From: Mycoplasmatota bacterium
Lineage (GTDB): Bacteria; Bacillota_I; Bacilli_A; Izemoplasmatales; Hujiaoplasmataceae
Reading direction: 5' to 3'
Length of the DNA stretch: 51,359 bases
NCBI GenBank assembly: GCA_023132365.1
Contig: JAGLYJ010000002.1
Coordinates: 1-51,359, forward strand
Each line of letters opens with the position of its first letter. Positions within the stretch are counted from its first letter, which is position 1. Shown here in pieces: positions 1 to 9,669 of the stretch. Position numbers and translations under genes: made by a program. The notes under the pieces were generated by a model that saw only the letters and a list, made by a program, of their open reading frames with translations, was not told where the DNA came from and did not search any database.

Positions 1-1
1 T

Positions 2-1063
2 CTAGTAAAACAGAATCCGGATGATTTTCCATTTTCTAACCCAAAAGACATTCCTGTTGATGATCCTGATGTTTATAAACTGTTATCAGGAACTGATATT
101 ATTAATTTAACAAAAGAAGATCTTGATAGTGATGTTGCTTCATTTGGTATTCCTGAGTTTGGTACTAACTTTGTTAGAAAAATGTTAAAAGAATCTAAAC
201 CAAAATCATTCGCAGAACTTGTTAAAATATCTGGGTTATCACATGGAACGGATGTTTGGATTGGTAATGCTCAATCATTAGTTACAGGACATAATAAGAA
301 ATTTGGAAAAGTAGACTTCAAAGACATCATTGGTTGTCGTGATGATATAATGGTAGACTTAATAGGATATGGACTTGAACCAACCTTAGCTTTTGAAATA
401 ATGGAATTTGTAAGAAGAGGAAAAGCTAGTAAGAGTACTGAAAAATGGGCGAGTTATGCTGATATAATGAGAAATAACAATGTACCGGAATGGTATATTT
501 GGTCTTGTTCAAAAATTAAATACATGTTCCCAAAAGCTCATGCAACTGCTTATGTGTTAATGGCAATGAGAATTGCATGGTTTAAACTTTACAAACCAAT
601 ACATTTCTATTCAGCATATTTTTCAAAGAGAGCTTCATATTTCGATTGTGATGCATTAAATAATAATTATGAAGGTATATCTAGAAAGATAAAAGAAATC
701 AAAGACCAAGGAAATAAGGCTAGTGATAGGGACCAAAACTTGCAAACTGTTTTAGAAGTCGCTTTAGAAATGGTAAAAAGAGGATTTACCTTCAAACCAA
801 TTGATTTGTATAAATCAAGTGCTAAGAATTTCAATATCTCAGAAGATAATAAATCACTTATATTACCATTTATAGTTGTAGATTCGCTAGGTGAAAATGT
901 AGCTGAAACAATTATTAATGCGAGAAGTGAAAAAGAATTTATTTCGAAACAAGATATTAAAAATAGAACAAAATTATCTACTACTTTATTTTCAAAGTTA
1001 GAAGATTTAGGCACATTTGAAGGAATGATTGAGAAAAATCAAATCTCACTATTTGATTTATAA
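2..1063 (+). CDS. polC: DNA polymerase III PolC-type alpha subunit, C-terminal part
   Basis: The reading frame is open from the left edge of the window, so the gene starts outside it; about 353 residues are visible. They match the C-terminal end of the Gram-positive replicative polymerase PolC: the stretches GIPEFGTNFVR, ELVKISGLSHGTDVW, WIGNAQ and FPKAHATAYVLMAMRIAWFK are typical of the PolC finger and C-terminal region. PolC extends both strands at the replication fork. PolC and not DnaE is meant because the GTDVW/GNAQ block is PolC-specific. The ATG at 182 is an internal methionine, not a start, because conserved PolC sequence continues upstream of it. The stop is TAA. Confidence 0.95.
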   Translation, partial: LVKQNPDDFPFSNPKDIPVDDPDVYKLLSGTDIINLTKEDLDSDVASFGIPEFGTNFVRKMLKESKPKSFAELVKISGLSHGTDVWIGNAQSLVTGHNKKFGKVDFKDIIGCRDDIMVDLIGYGLEPTLAFEIMEFVRRGKASKSTEKWASYADIMRNNNVPEWYIWSCSKIKYMFPKAHATAYVLMAMRIAWFKLYKPIHFYSAYFSKRASYFDCDALNNNYEGISRKIKEIKDQGNKASDRDQNLQTVLEVALEMVKRGFTFKPIDLYKSSAKNFNISEDNKSLILPFIVVDSLGENVAETIINARSEKEFISKQDIKNRTKLSTTLFSKLEDLGTFEGMIEKNQISLFDL

Positions 1064-1131
1064 AAATATAATTTCATCATAAAATCTTCAAAATTGTATA
1101 GTATAATACACATGTTTTAGGAGGCAAGATT

Positions 1132-1848
1132 ATGAGGCCATTTAGAAGCACAAATCCTGTTATTAGAGGAGCTACAAGACAAACTACATATATTAGTGAT
1201 ACACCAGTTACATACAGTAATGTAGCTTTCAAATCACTATATTTAATAGCATTAGTGTTTATAAGTGCGTATCTAGCAATTACTTATGCATCTGCACTTC
1301 CATTAAATACAATGATTGGTGTATTAATTGGATCATTTGTTCTGGGATTTGTATCAGTAATAGTCGGGACAAGATCAGTTAGACTTTCTCACATATTTGC
1401 ATCAATTTATGCATTGTGTGAAGGAGTAGTATTAGCATTTATTTCTGCTATCTATACAGTAGCGATAGATGATATGATTGTTCCCACAGCATTATTGACA
1501 ACAGCAATTGTATTTGTAATTATGCTTATTCTTTATACAACAAGAGTAATTAAAGTAACTCATAAGTTCGCTTCAATTCTTGTGGTGGCTTTAATATCCG
1601 TTATTATAATGGCTTTGCTATCATTTATATTGCCTTTGGGAGGCGAGTTATTCTATATTGTGGTAATTATTTCCGCAATTCTATCAGCTTTCTTTTTATT
1701 ACTTGATTTTAATGCGATTGAGACTTGTGTTGAATCAGGAACCGATGCAAAAGTTGGCTGGGTTTTATCTCTAGGGCTTCTAGTTACACTAGTTTGGATA
1801 TATTTTGAAATGTTAAGATTATTAGCGATTTTCTCGAGGAGACGCTAA
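1132..1848 (+). CDS. Bax inhibitor-1/YccA family membrane protein
   Basis: A 238-residue, very hydrophobic protein with about seven predicted membrane segments from residue 30 to the end. The N-terminus (MRPFRSTNPV) and the C-terminal block with DFNAIE and VGWVLSLGLLVTLVWIYFEM are characteristic of the bacterial BI-1-like family with an NPV-type N-terminus. Relatives of BI-1 include a pH-gated calcium leak channel, but no substrate can be read here. A -10 box TATAAT (1102-1107) and an AGGAGG site (1119-1124) precede the ATG by a good distance, so it appears to be transcribed alone, between polC and the pheS leader. The family call is firm; the function is unknown. Confidence 0.85.
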   Translation: MRPFRSTNPVIRGATRQTTYISDTPVTYSNVAFKSLYLIALVFISAYLAITYASALPLNTMIGVLIGSFVLGFVSVIVGTRSVRLSHIFASIYALCEGVVLAFISAIYTVAIDDMIVPTALLTTAIVFVIMLILYTTRVIKVTHKFASILVVALISVIIMALLSFILPLGGELFYIVVIISAILSAFFLLLDFNAIETCVESGTDAKVGWVLSLGLLVTLVWIYFEMLRLLAIFSRRR

Positions 1849-1854
1849 ATATAC

Positions 1855-1882
1855 TTGTATATTTAATAGATTATGTTATAAT
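1855..1882 (+). promoter_or_regulatory. sigma-A promoter of the pheST T-box transcript
   Basis: TTGTAT (1855-1860), a 16 bp spacer and a perfect TATAAT (1877-1882) lie just upstream of the pheST leader RNA. Confidence 0.7.
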
Positions 1883-1888
1883 TAATTT

Positions 1889-2103
1889 ATAAAACGATGA
1901 AGAAGAAATAGTAATCAGGTTTGACCTTTTAAAGAGAGAAATAGAGTTGCTGAAATATTTCAATTGGTTGCTGATGAATTCACCTTTAGAGTGGGATTAA
2001 CAACCCCCGTTACCCGCGTTAAGGGTCAGAGTGCTAGTAAAAAACTAGAACTAAGGTGGTACCACGGTTTATAATCGTCCTTTCTTAAGGGCGATTTTTT
2101 TAA
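1889..2103 (+). promoter_or_regulatory. T-box leader, phenylalanine specifier, pheST
   Basis: A T-box RNA senses uncharged tRNA and prevents premature termination. Visible parts in order: the AGTA of the Stem I base (near 1908), an AGAGAG-type AG bulge (around 1933-1938), a GGTTGCTG distal-loop motif (around 1965), GAA followed by the specifier codon TTC (1979-1981, Phe), the conserved T-box AAGGTGGTACCACGG (2053-2067) that pairs with the tRNA acceptor end, and a terminator (stem about 2073-2095 plus a T run). The specifier codon agrees with pheS and pheT downstream, so uncharged tRNA-Phe should switch the operon on. Confidence 0.95.
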
Positions 2104-2118
2104 TATAGGAGGATAGCA

Positions 2119-3144
2119 ATGGAAAAGAAAATCAAAAGTCTTCAACTGGAAGTAGAAAAGAAAATTAAAGATCTAAAGTCGATTAGCGATTTAAATCAAT
2201 TAAAATCAGAATATCTTGGGCGCAAGAGTGTGTTCAATAATTTCATGAAAGAGCTGAAAGATGTTGCAAAAGAAGACAAACCTAAGATAGGTCAAATGAT
2301 TAATGAAGCTAAGCAGTCTATTGCTAAATTGTTTGACATAGCTAAAGGAACAATTGAAGTTAAAATAGTAGAGAAAAAATTAAAATCAGAGACAGTAGAT
2401 GTTACTTTGCCAGGAAAATCATTTAACCAGGGATCTAAACATCTTATTTCTCAAGTTATAGAAGAAGTTGAAGACATATTTATTGGTTTAGGATATACCG
2501 TTAAGGAAGGTCCAGAAGTTGAAAGTGATGAGTATAATTTTGAGATGCTTAACTTACCGAAAAATCATCCTGCAAGAGATATGCAAGATTCATTATATAT
2601 TTCGGAGGATAGATTATTAAGAACTCACACTTCGCCAGTTCAAGTAAGAAGCTTACTAGAAAATTCTAAACATGAACCCATGAAAATAATTTGTCCTGGG
2701 AAAGTATATCGAAAAGATGATGATGACCAAACTCATTCGCATCAATTTGTACAAATTGAGGCTTTGGTAGTTGATGAAAAGGCTAGTTTAGCTGATTTAA
2801 AAGGGACACTACTTTTCCTTGCCAGAAAATTATTTGGCGAGCAAAGAGAAATCAGATTAAGACCTTCATATTTTCCATTCACTGAACCTAGTGTAGAAGT
2901 AGACGTATCTTGTTACAAATGCAATGGAGTAGGATGTAGTATGTGTAAGGGGACTGGTTGGATTGAAATATTGGGAGCCGGAATGGTCAACAATAATGTC
3001 TTAGAATCTGCTGGTTATGATTCAAACAAATTCCAAGGTTTTGCCTTAGGAATGGGCGTTGAGAGAATTGCTATATTAAAATATGGTATTGATGATATTA
3101 GAGCGTTTTATACTAACGATTTACGCTTCAACAAACAATTTTAA
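2119..3144 (+). CDS. pheS: phenylalanine--tRNA ligase alpha subunit
   Basis: This 341-residue protein is the catalytic alpha subunit of the (alpha-beta)2 PheRS, which charges tRNA-Phe. An N-terminal coiled coil (about residues 1-90) binds tRNA. The class II core has motif 2 around [17 protein letters not shown] with the following EAL, a cysteine-rich insert ([12 protein letters not shown]), and motif 3 in [14 protein letters not shown] near the C-terminus. AGGAGG precedes the ATG. It is the first gene after the Phe T-box, with pheT 12 bp downstream. The length is normal for the family. Confidence 0.98.
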   Translation: MEKKIKSLQLEVEKKIKDLKSISDLNQLKSEYLGRKSVFNNFMKELKDVAKEDKPKIGQMINEAKQSIAKLFDIAKGTIEVKIVEKKLKSETVDVTLPGKSFNQGSKHLISQVIEEVEDIFIGLGYTVKEGPEVESDEYNFEMLNLPKNHPARDMQDSLYISEDRLLRTHTSPVQVRSLLENSKHEPMKIICPGKVYRKDDDDQTHSHQFVQIEALVVDEKASLADLKGTLLFLARKLFGEQREIRLRPSYFPFTEPSVEVDVSCYKCNGVGCSMCKGTGWIEILGAGMVNNNVLESAGYDSNKFQGFALGMGVERIAILKYGIDDIRAFYTNDLRFNKQF

Positions 3145-3156
3145 GGGAGTGTTTTT

Positions 3157-5526
3157 ATGAAAGTATCAATGAATTGGTTAAAAGAGTATATTGATATCGG
3201 AAACGATTATCAACTATTAGAAAAGAAATTCAACTTAATGAGTCAAGAAGTTGAATCTCTATATAAACTTGTTGACGCTACCAATCTTGTAATTGGTAAA
3301 GTTTTAACATGTGAAAAACATCCTGATGCAGATAAACTTAGTGTTACCACTGTTGATGTGGGACAAAGTGGACCTCTACAAATAATCTGTGGCGCGCCAA
3401 ATGTAGCGGCTGAACAGTTAGTTATTGTTGCTTTAGTGGGCGCTGTGTTACCTGGAAATTTCAAAATCAAAAAAACAAAAATTAGAGGGATTGAATCAAA
3501 AGGTATGATTTGTTCTTTAGATGAATTAGGCGTTAAAGAGTTTGATATAAATGAAAACGGAATTTATGTTTTAGGCAATGATGCTGAAATTGGTAAAGAT
3601 CCTTTAGAGTATTTAGGCTTAGATGATTATGTCTTGGAATTAGATTTAACTGCTAATAGACCTGACCTTTTATCGATGGAAGGTATTGCATATGATTGTG
3701 CATGTATGCTTGATAAAGATATTAATTTAAAAGAACATAATTACAAAACTACTCATAATGAAAATTGTCTTAAAGTTTTCACAGAGACATCAAAATGTTT
3801 AGCTTATTATGGGCAAGTGATTAACAATATTAAAATTCAAGAAAGTCCATATTGGATGAAATCAAGACTTATAGCTGCCGGTATTAGACCAATTAACAAT
3901 GTTGTAGACATTACTAATTATGTAATGTTAGAATATGGTCAACCGCTTCATGCTTTTGATTTTGATAAATTAGATTCAGATACAGTACTAATTAGAACAG
4001 CAAGAAAAGGTGAAACTCTTAAAACTCTTGATGATCAAGAGAGAAAATTGTTACAACAAGATATAGTGATTTCAGATAATTTACAAGCAATTGCTATTGC
4101 TGGTGTTATGGGAGGGTTGAAAACAGAAGTTGAACCTTCTACAACAAATATTTTGCTTGAAGCTGCGTATTTTGATCCAATAAGTGTTAGAAAAACTTCT
4201 AAGAGATTAGATTTAAAAAGTGAATCATCTACAAGATTTGAAAAAGGTGTAGATTCTAATAAAATTATCAAGGCTTTAGACTATGCAACTGAATTATTCA
4301 TAAAACTTGCTGGCGGTGAAGTAAAAGGACAATATAGTTTCTTTGATAACACGAATAAATTATCTCATGAAGTAAAACTACCACTTGAAAAACTTAACCA
4401 AGTTACTGGGCATAATTTTGATATTGAAGAAGTTGAAAAAGTATTAGATAAACTAAACTTTAAATATCGTTTTAGAAGTAATACTTTGATTGTAAATATT
4501 CCAACACGTAGACAAAATGTATATGGGTATCAAGATTTAATTGAAGAAATTGTTAGAATTTATGGATATGATAAAATTCCAACTACAATCCCTAGCACAC
4601 CTACATTCGGATACCTAACTAAAAAACAAAAATCAAGAAGAATTATTAAAGATTATTTTATAAATATTGGATTTAATGAGACTGTCACTTATTCACTTGT
4701 AAAAGATGAACAAGTTAAAGAGTTTGATGTATCAGAAAAATCAATTGTTACAATTTTAAATCCTATAAATAAAGAAAAATCATCTTTAAGGCATTCTATA
4801 ATTCCTTCTTTATTAGATATATTAACTTATAATAAATCTCGTAAAATTAGCGATGTAAGCTTATTTGAATTAGGTAAAGGCTATACCAATGAAAATGAAG
4901 TTGAACTTGTAAGTGGGTTAATGCATGGGGTTTTCACATCCAGTTTATGGCAAGGCAATAAAGAATCTGTTGATTTCTATTTACTAAAAGGAATCATTGA
5001 GGGATTACTCAAAAAATTAAAAATATCAGATTACGAAATAGTAAAAGCTAAGAAGAATATAGAAGTGATGCATCCTGGTATTTATGCGGAACTATATATT
5101 AAAGGGACATACGCAGGAATAATTGGTAAAATTCATCCTCAGAAGGAATATAAATTAGGGATTAATAAGACTTATGTATTCGAAATTTTGCTAGATGTGC
5201 TTATAGATAATTACGATTTAGACTTAGTAATGACTGACATACCAAAATATCCTTCTGTATCTAGAGATTTAGCAATTATTTTAGATAAAGAAGTAATGGT
5301 TGAAAGGTTAATAAGTGAAGTGAAAATTGCTGGTAAGAAAACATTAAAATCTGTTAATGTATTTGATGTTTATCAAGGTGAAAATATTGACAACAAGAAG
5401 AAATCTATTGCATTATCTTTGATCTTACAAAGCAATGAGAAAACCCTTGAATCAAAAGAAGTAGATATTGTTATTGAAAGGGTATTGAAACATTTAGAAA
5501 AAACATTGAATGCTACACTAAGATAA
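3157..5526 (+). CDS. pheT: phenylalanine--tRNA ligase beta subunit
   Basis: This 789-residue partner of PheS has the full bacterial domain order: an N-terminal tRNA-binding OB-fold (about 40-150, with the CEKHPDADKLSVT motif), the B3/B4 editing domain (about 210-390, with DITNYVMLEYGQPLHAFD), the B5 domain (about 400-475), the catalytic-like core, and a C-terminal FDX-ACB anticodon-binding domain (about 695-789, from YPSVSRDLAI). B3/B4 hydrolyses Tyr-tRNA-Phe. An AGGGAG site precedes the ATG. It is cotranscribed with pheS and closed by a strong terminator. Confidence 0.98.
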   Translation: MKVSMNWLKEYIDIGNDYQLLEKKFNLMSQEVESLYKLVDATNLVIGKVLTCEKHPDADKLSVTTVDVGQSGPLQIICGAPNVAAEQLVIVALVGAVLPGNFKIKKTKIRGIESKGMICSLDELGVKEFDINENGIYVLGNDAEIGKDPLEYLGLDDYVLELDLTANRPDLLSMEGIAYDCACMLDKDINLKEHNYKTTHNENCLKVFTETSKCLAYYGQVINNIKIQESPYWMKSRLIAAGIRPINNVVDITNYVMLEYGQPLHAFDFDKLDSDTVLIRTARKGETLKTLDDQERKLLQQDIVISDNLQAIAIAGVMGGLKTEVEPSTTNILLEAAYFDPISVRKTSKRLDLKSESSTRFEKGVDSNKIIKALDYATELFIKLAGGEVKGQYSFFDNTNKLSHEVKLPLEKLNQVTGHNFDIEEVEKVLDKLNFKYRFRSNTLIVNIPTRRQNVYGYQDLIEEIVRIYGYDKIPTTIPSTPTFGYLTKKQKSRRIIKDYFINIGFNETVTYSLVKDEQVKEFDVSEKSIVTILNPINKEKSSLRHSIIPSLLDILTYNKSRKISDVSLFELGKGYTNENEVELVSGLMHGVFTSSLWQGNKESVDFYLLKGIIEGLLKKLKISDYEIVKAKKNIEVMHPGIYAELYIKGTYAGIIGKIHPQKEYKLGINKTYVFEILLDVLIDNYDLDLVMTDIPKYPSVSRDLAIILDKEVMVERLISEVKIAGKKTLKSVNVFDVYQGENIDNKKKSIALSLILQSNEKTLESKEVDIVIERVLKHLEKTLNATLR

Positions 5527-5568
5527 AACCTTAAGGCTAGGGTTACTTAGCCTTAAGGTTTGTTTTGT
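5526..5568 (+). terminator. intrinsic terminator after pheT
   Basis: A 14 bp perfect stem (5526-5539 with 5548-5561), an 8-nt loop and a T-rich tail. It starts at the last base of the pheT stop codon. Confidence 0.9.
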
Positions 5569-5619
5569 TTATTAAGGCGAATAATATGGTATAATTTTAG
5601 TTATGTAATAGGAGATAAT

Positions 5620-6534
5620 ATGGGAAATATCATAGAGGTAAAAGACTTATATAAAAACTATGGAACAGTGCAAGCTGTTAAAGGAATAGATTTTTATGTG
5701 GATGAGGGAACTTTGTTTGCATTTCTTGGACCAAATGGGGCTGGGAAAAGTACTACAATTAATATTTTGTCTACACTGTTATTTCATGATAGTGGATATG
5801 TAATGGTAAATGGGATTGAACTCGGCGAAAATGATGATTTTATTAGGAACTCAATTGGAATTGTTTTTCAGGATGGAATTCTAGACCCACTTCTAACTGT
5901 ACGTGAAAATATAGCAACTAGAGGTAGTTTCTATAAATTATCTAAAACAGAATTAGAAGAGAGAATTGATTTTGCTCTTAATGTAACCGGTATATCAGAA
6001 CTTGCTAATCGTAGATATAACAGTTTATCTGGTGGACAAAGAAGACGTTCTGACATTGCAAGGGCTTTAATAAACAGACCAAAAATTCTATTTTTGGATG
6101 AACCAACTACTGGACTTGATCCTCAAACAAGAAAGAGTGTATGGGACACTATCAAACAACTTCAAGAAGCAGAAAATATGACTGTTTTTCTAACTACACA
6201 TTATATGGAAGAAGCTAATGAAGCTGATTATGTAGTTATTATAGATGAAGGCCTTATAGCCGCTAAAGGAACACCAACTGAGCTTAAGGATTTATATTCT
6301 AAAGATTCACTGAGAGTGAAACCTAAGAGTATTAAAAAACTAGAGACATATTTAAAAGGTAAGAATATAGAACACACAATTAAGAACGATCTATATTTGA
6401 TTCGTTTGGAAAGTACACTAAAAAGTATTCCTATCCTAAATGATATAAGTGATAATATAAAATCATTTCAAGTATTGAATGGTACTATGGATGATGCATT
6501 TATTGAAATTACGGGAAAGGAGATCAGAGAATGA
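5620..6534 (+). CDS. ABC transporter ATP-binding protein, drug-export type
   Basis: A 304-residue nucleotide-binding subunit of a DrrA/NatA-like exporter. Walker A is GPNGAGKSTT, the signature is LSGGQRRRSDIARAL, Walker B is ILFLDEPTTGLDP, and a switch histidine follows (TTHYMEE). A C-terminal extension of about 80 residues is typical of DrrA-type proteins. The start at 5620 (MGNIIEV) is chosen because AGGAG lies at 5610-5614 and a -10 TATAAT at 5590-5595 lies inside the longer open frame, so an earlier start would not be transcribed. It overlaps the permease gene by 4 bp. The substrate cannot be told from sequence. Confidence 0.93.
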   Translation: MGNIIEVKDLYKNYGTVQAVKGIDFYVDEGTLFAFLGPNGAGKSTTINILSTLLFHDSGYVMVNGIELGENDDFIRNSIGIVFQDGILDPLLTVRENIATRGSFYKLSKTELEERIDFALNVTGISELANRRYNSLSGGQRRRSDIARALINRPKILFLDEPTTGLDPQTRKSVWDTIKQLQEAENMTVFLTTHYMEEANEADYVVIIDEGLIAAKGTPTELKDLYSKDSLRVKPKSIKKLETYLKGKNIEHTIKNDLYLIRLESTLKSIPILNDISDNIKSFQVLNGTMDDAFIEITGKEIRE

Positions 6535-7388
6535 TTCTAAGTTTGATTAAAAGAAGTTTAAAACTATATTTTAGAGATAAAATGTCTGTTTTCTTCTCAA
6601 TGTTAGGAGTATTTATAATCATATTGCTTTACTTGGTTTTCTTAGGGGACCTAATGGCATCGAATGTAAGCTTTTCTCCTGAATCAGGAATTGATCCTGA
6701 ATTCTTTATAAATAGTTGGATTATGGCAGGAGTAATTTCTGTGGCCACTGTTACTACAACACTGGGAGCTTATGGCGTTGCTGTAACCGATAAAGCTACT
6801 AAAGTTATCAATGATTTCAAGGTTTCCCCAATCAAAAGAAGTTCGCTTGTTTTATCATATATAATTAGCTCTTTTACTATCGGAGTAATTATGAGTGTTA
6901 TTTCTCTTGCTTTTGCTGAGTTTTATATTATAATAGCTGGGGGAGAACTAGTAAGTTTTATTGGTTTACTTAAAACTTTGGGAGTAATTTTACTCTCTGT
7001 GTTCATGAGTTCTTCCATCGTATTCTTTTTGATTGCTTTTGTTAAAACTAACAATGCATTTGGTGCAATAAGTACTGTTTTTGGTTCTATGATAGGTTTT
7101 TTAATGGGCGTTTATGTGCCAATAGGAAATCTTGTGGGAGTTGACAGTCTAATCAAAGTTTTTCCATTTTCTCATTCATCAGTGCTATTAAGGAAAATCT
7201 TAATAGCTGAAAGCGTAGATGATTTATCAAGAATACCTGCTGAATATAGACAATTTTTGGGAATTGATTTTATTTATGGTGATACAGTATTACCCGTCTA
7301 TGGACATATAATAATAATGATAGGAGTTACACTAGTTTTCTTTGCAATGGGAGTTCTAGTATTCTCTAAAAAGAAGGAAAGTATATAA
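6531..7388 (+). CDS. ABC-2 type transporter permease
   Basis: A 285-residue protein with six predicted membrane helices: one near residues 20-42, a cluster from about 70 to 190, and a last one near 258-278. The segment after the second helix (TDKATKVINDFKVSPIKRSSLVLSY, quoted in part as DFKVSPIKR) is the usual cytoplasmic coupling element of ABC-2 permeases. It overlaps the ATPase gene by 4 bp (ATGA) and rlmN by 1 bp, so translation is probably coupled. It forms the membrane half of the exporter with the preceding ATPase. Confidence 0.9.
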   Translation: MILSLIKRSLKLYFRDKMSVFFSMLGVFIIILLYLVFLGDLMASNVSFSPESGIDPEFFINSWIMAGVISVATVTTTLGAYGVAVTDKATKVINDFKVSPIKRSSLVLSYIISSFTIGVIMSVISLAFAEFYIIIAGGELVSFIGLLKTLGVILLSVFMSSSIVFFLIAFVKTNNAFGAISTVFGSMIGFLMGVYVPIGNLVGVDSLIKVFPFSHSSVLLRKILIAESVDDLSRIPAEYRQFLGIDFIYGDTVLPVYGHIIIMIGVTLVFFAMGVLVFSKKKESI

Positions 7389-8413
7389 TGAAGAATTTTT
7401 ATGGGTACACAATTGAAGAATTAAAAAAATACCTTGTGGAAATTGGTCAAAAACCTTATAACGCAGATCAACTGTTTAAGTGGGTTTACGAGCAAAAGGT
7501 TTTCGATTTCAACAAGATGACAAACATTTCAAAAGTTCTTAAGGTTGAGCTTGAGGCAAATATGAGTATTAATGACCTTGAAATTCATACAGTTCAAGAA
7601 TCAACAGATGGAACAATAAAATATTTGTTTAAGCTTTATGATGGAAGTTTAATTGAAACCGTTGTAATGTCTAATGATTATGGTAAGAGCATTTGTATTA
7701 CTAGCCAAGTCGGTTGTAATATGGGGTGTTCTTTTTGTGCGTCTGGATTATTGAAGAAGAAAAGAGATTTAGAAATATTTGAATTAGTGAGTCAAATCAC
7801 AACGGCTGAAAATCATTTACAGAGCAAGATTAGCAATGTAGTTGTAATGGGGATTGGTGAGCCATTTGATAATTACGATAATGTTATAGATTTTATTAAA
7901 GTAATTAATTATAAACACGGATTACAAATAGGAGCTAGACATATATCGGTTTCAACTAGTGGTATAGTTCCAAGAATATATGACTATGCTAATGAAGAAA
8001 TAAAAACTAATTTAGCAATTAGTTTGCATGCACCAAATGATAGATTGCGTACAAAAATTATGAAAATTAATAAGTCATATCCTTTGAACGATGTCATAAA
8101 CGCATCAAAGGATTATTTCAGCAAAACAAAAAGAAGAATTACATTTGAATATATATTGTTGAAGGGTGTAAATGATGAAATTAAACACGCAAATGAGTTG
8201 AGTGATTTGATTAGAGGTATCAATGCATATGTTAATATTATTCCTTACAACCCAGTAAGTGAATTTGATTATAAGAAGACAGATGAAAGAAGAGCTTCGA
8301 TATTTTATTCGCAGTTAATTAAACGCGGAATAAACGCTACACTACGAAGAGAACAAGGGTCTGATATAGACGCAGCTTGTGGTCAATTAAGATATAAAAA
8401 TGAAAAGTCTTAA
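7388..8413 (+). CDS. rlmN: 23S rRNA (adenine2503-C2)/tRNA (adenine37-C2) methyltransferase
   Basis: A radical-SAM methyltransferase of 341 residues that makes 2-methyladenosine in 23S rRNA and in some tRNAs. The CxxxCxxC cluster ligands are C110, C114 and C117 (CNMGCSFC). The C-terminal catalytic cysteine is C331 (AACGQLR). GIGEP and SLHAPND motifs are present. Its first base is the last base of the ABC permease stop codon. The C-terminal QLR sequence and length fit RlmN and not Cfr. Confidence 0.96.
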   Translation: MKNFYGYTIEELKKYLVEIGQKPYNADQLFKWVYEQKVFDFNKMTNISKVLKVELEANMSINDLEIHTVQESTDGTIKYLFKLYDGSLIETVVMSNDYGKSICITSQVGCNMGCSFCASGLLKKKRDLEIFELVSQITTAENHLQSKISNVVVMGIGEPFDNYDNVIDFIKVINYKHGLQIGARHISVSTSGIVPRIYDYANEEIKTNLAISLHAPNDRLRTKIMKINKSYPLNDVINASKDYFSKTKRRITFEYILLKGVNDEIKHANELSDLIRGINAYVNIIPYNPVSEFDYKKTDERRASIFYSQLIKRGINATLRREQGSDIDAACGQLRYKNEKS

Positions 8414-8427
8414 TTGAGTTGGAATCA

Positions 8428-8456
8428 TTGACTACATTCTATAAAAGTGGTAAAAT
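8428..8456 (+). promoter_or_regulatory. sigma-A promoter of pfkA
   Basis: TTGACT (8428-8433), a 17 bp spacer and TAAAAT (8451-8456). It lies inside an open frame extending upstream of pfkA and so argues for the downstream start at 8494. Confidence 0.85.
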
Positions 8457-8493
8457 GAGTATGTTAAATTTTGGAAGAATAGGTGAAAAATTT

Positions 8494-9633
8494 ATGAAAA
8501 CAGAAGTAAAAAGAATTGCACTTCTTACTGGTGGTGGAGATTGCTCGGGATTAAATGCAGTTATTAGAGCGATTGTTAAATCAGCTATATTAAAACATGG
8601 TCTTGAAGTCATTGGTTTTAAAGGCGGGTATCATGGTTTATATACTGATGATTATATTAAGATGGACTTATCTACAGTATCAGGAATATTCCATCAAGGT
8701 GGAACGATTTTGAAGATGTCTAATAAGGATAATTTATTTCATTATAAAACAACAAATGAAGATGGAAAAGTTGTTTATAAGGATGTTTCAGATGTAGCTG
8801 TTGAAAACCTTAAAAAGCATAAAATTGATGTGCTAATTATAATTGGTGGAGATGGAACGCTAACTTCAGCAAGAGATTTTGCTAGAAAAGGAGTTAATGT
8901 TATTGGTATTCCAAAAACAATTGACAATGATGTTCCGGCAACTGAAATCACATTTGGTTATAGGACCGCGTTAGATCATATAATGTTAAGCTTAGATGCA
9001 TTACATACAACTGCATTTTCACACGATCGCGTGATGATTCTTGAAGTTATGGGTAGAAATGCAGGTTGGTTAGCTTTAGAAGGTGGCGTAGCAGGTTCTG
9101 CAGATGTTATTTTGATACCTGAAATTCCATATGATGTTAATTCAGTTGCAAAAACAATATTTGACAGGTATAACAGAGGATCTAGATTTACTATTATCTG
9201 TGTATCTGAAGGAGCAAAGCCAGTTGATGGGAGTGTAACTGTTAAGTCAATTGACAAAGACAGTCCTGATTCAGTTAAACTTGGTGGTTTTGGTAATTTC
9301 TTAGCTAAGCAATTAGAAAAAATAGTAAAACCTGTTACAGGTCAAGAAATTCGCGTTACTAATCTTGGATATATCCAAAGAGGCGGAGTTACAAATCAAT
9401 ATGACCGTGTACTTGGAACTAAATATGGAGCATATGCCGTTGATATGATTTGGCGTCAAGAATTTGGTAGAATGGTCATTATTAGAAATGATAGAATGGA
9501 TTCAGTTAGAATTGAAGAAGTTGTTGGCTCAGGCAAAGTAGGTCAAACAAGTACTGGTGGAGCAAGAATTGTTAATCCACATGGCGACTTAGTTAACTCT
9601 GCTAGAGATATTGGAATCACTTTTGGTGAATAA
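8494..9633 (+). CDS. pfkA: 6-phosphofructokinase, mixed-type (G/K) family
   Basis: A 379-residue phosphofructokinase that makes fructose 1,6-bisphosphate in glycolysis. The start MKTEVKRIALLTGGGDCSG is chosen because the promoter lies just upstream and AGGTG (8481-8485) has correct spacing. The active site has GGDGT with G121 at the position that is Gly in ATP enzymes and Asp in PPi enzymes, and PKTIDND with K141 at the position that is Gly in most ATP enzymes and Lys in PPi enzymes. This G/K mix is known in group III enzymes such as actinomycete ATP-PFKs. ATP is therefore the likelier donor, but the sequence does not settle it. Confidence 0.93.
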   Translation: MKTEVKRIALLTGGGDCSGLNAVIRAIVKSAILKHGLEVIGFKGGYHGLYTDDYIKMDLSTVSGIFHQGGTILKMSNKDNLFHYKTTNEDGKVVYKDVSDVAVENLKKHKIDVLIIIGGDGTLTSARDFARKGVNVIGIPKTIDNDVPATEITFGYRTALDHIMLSLDALHTTAFSHDRVMILEVMGRNAGWLALEGGVAGSADVILIPEIPYDVNSVAKTIFDRYNRGSRFTIICVSEGAKPVDGSVTVKSIDKDSPDSVKLGGFGNFLAKQLEKIVKPVTGQEIRVTNLGYIQRGGVTNQYDRVLGTKYGAYAVDMIWRQEFGRMVIIRNDRMDSVRIEEVVGSGKVGQTSTGGARIVNPHGDLVNSARDIGITFGE

Positions 9634-9669
9634 AAATATTAAAATAAATTATAATATAGGAGGCTATTC

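Noticed and set aside
5560-5619. 20-residue N-terminal extension of the ABC ATPase
   Set aside because: The -10 box and ribosome-binding site lie inside it, and the extension overlaps the pheT terminator.
9640-9665. PerR-like box before rubrerythrin
   Set aside because: Only half of the inverted repeat is present, and it coincides with the -10 box.
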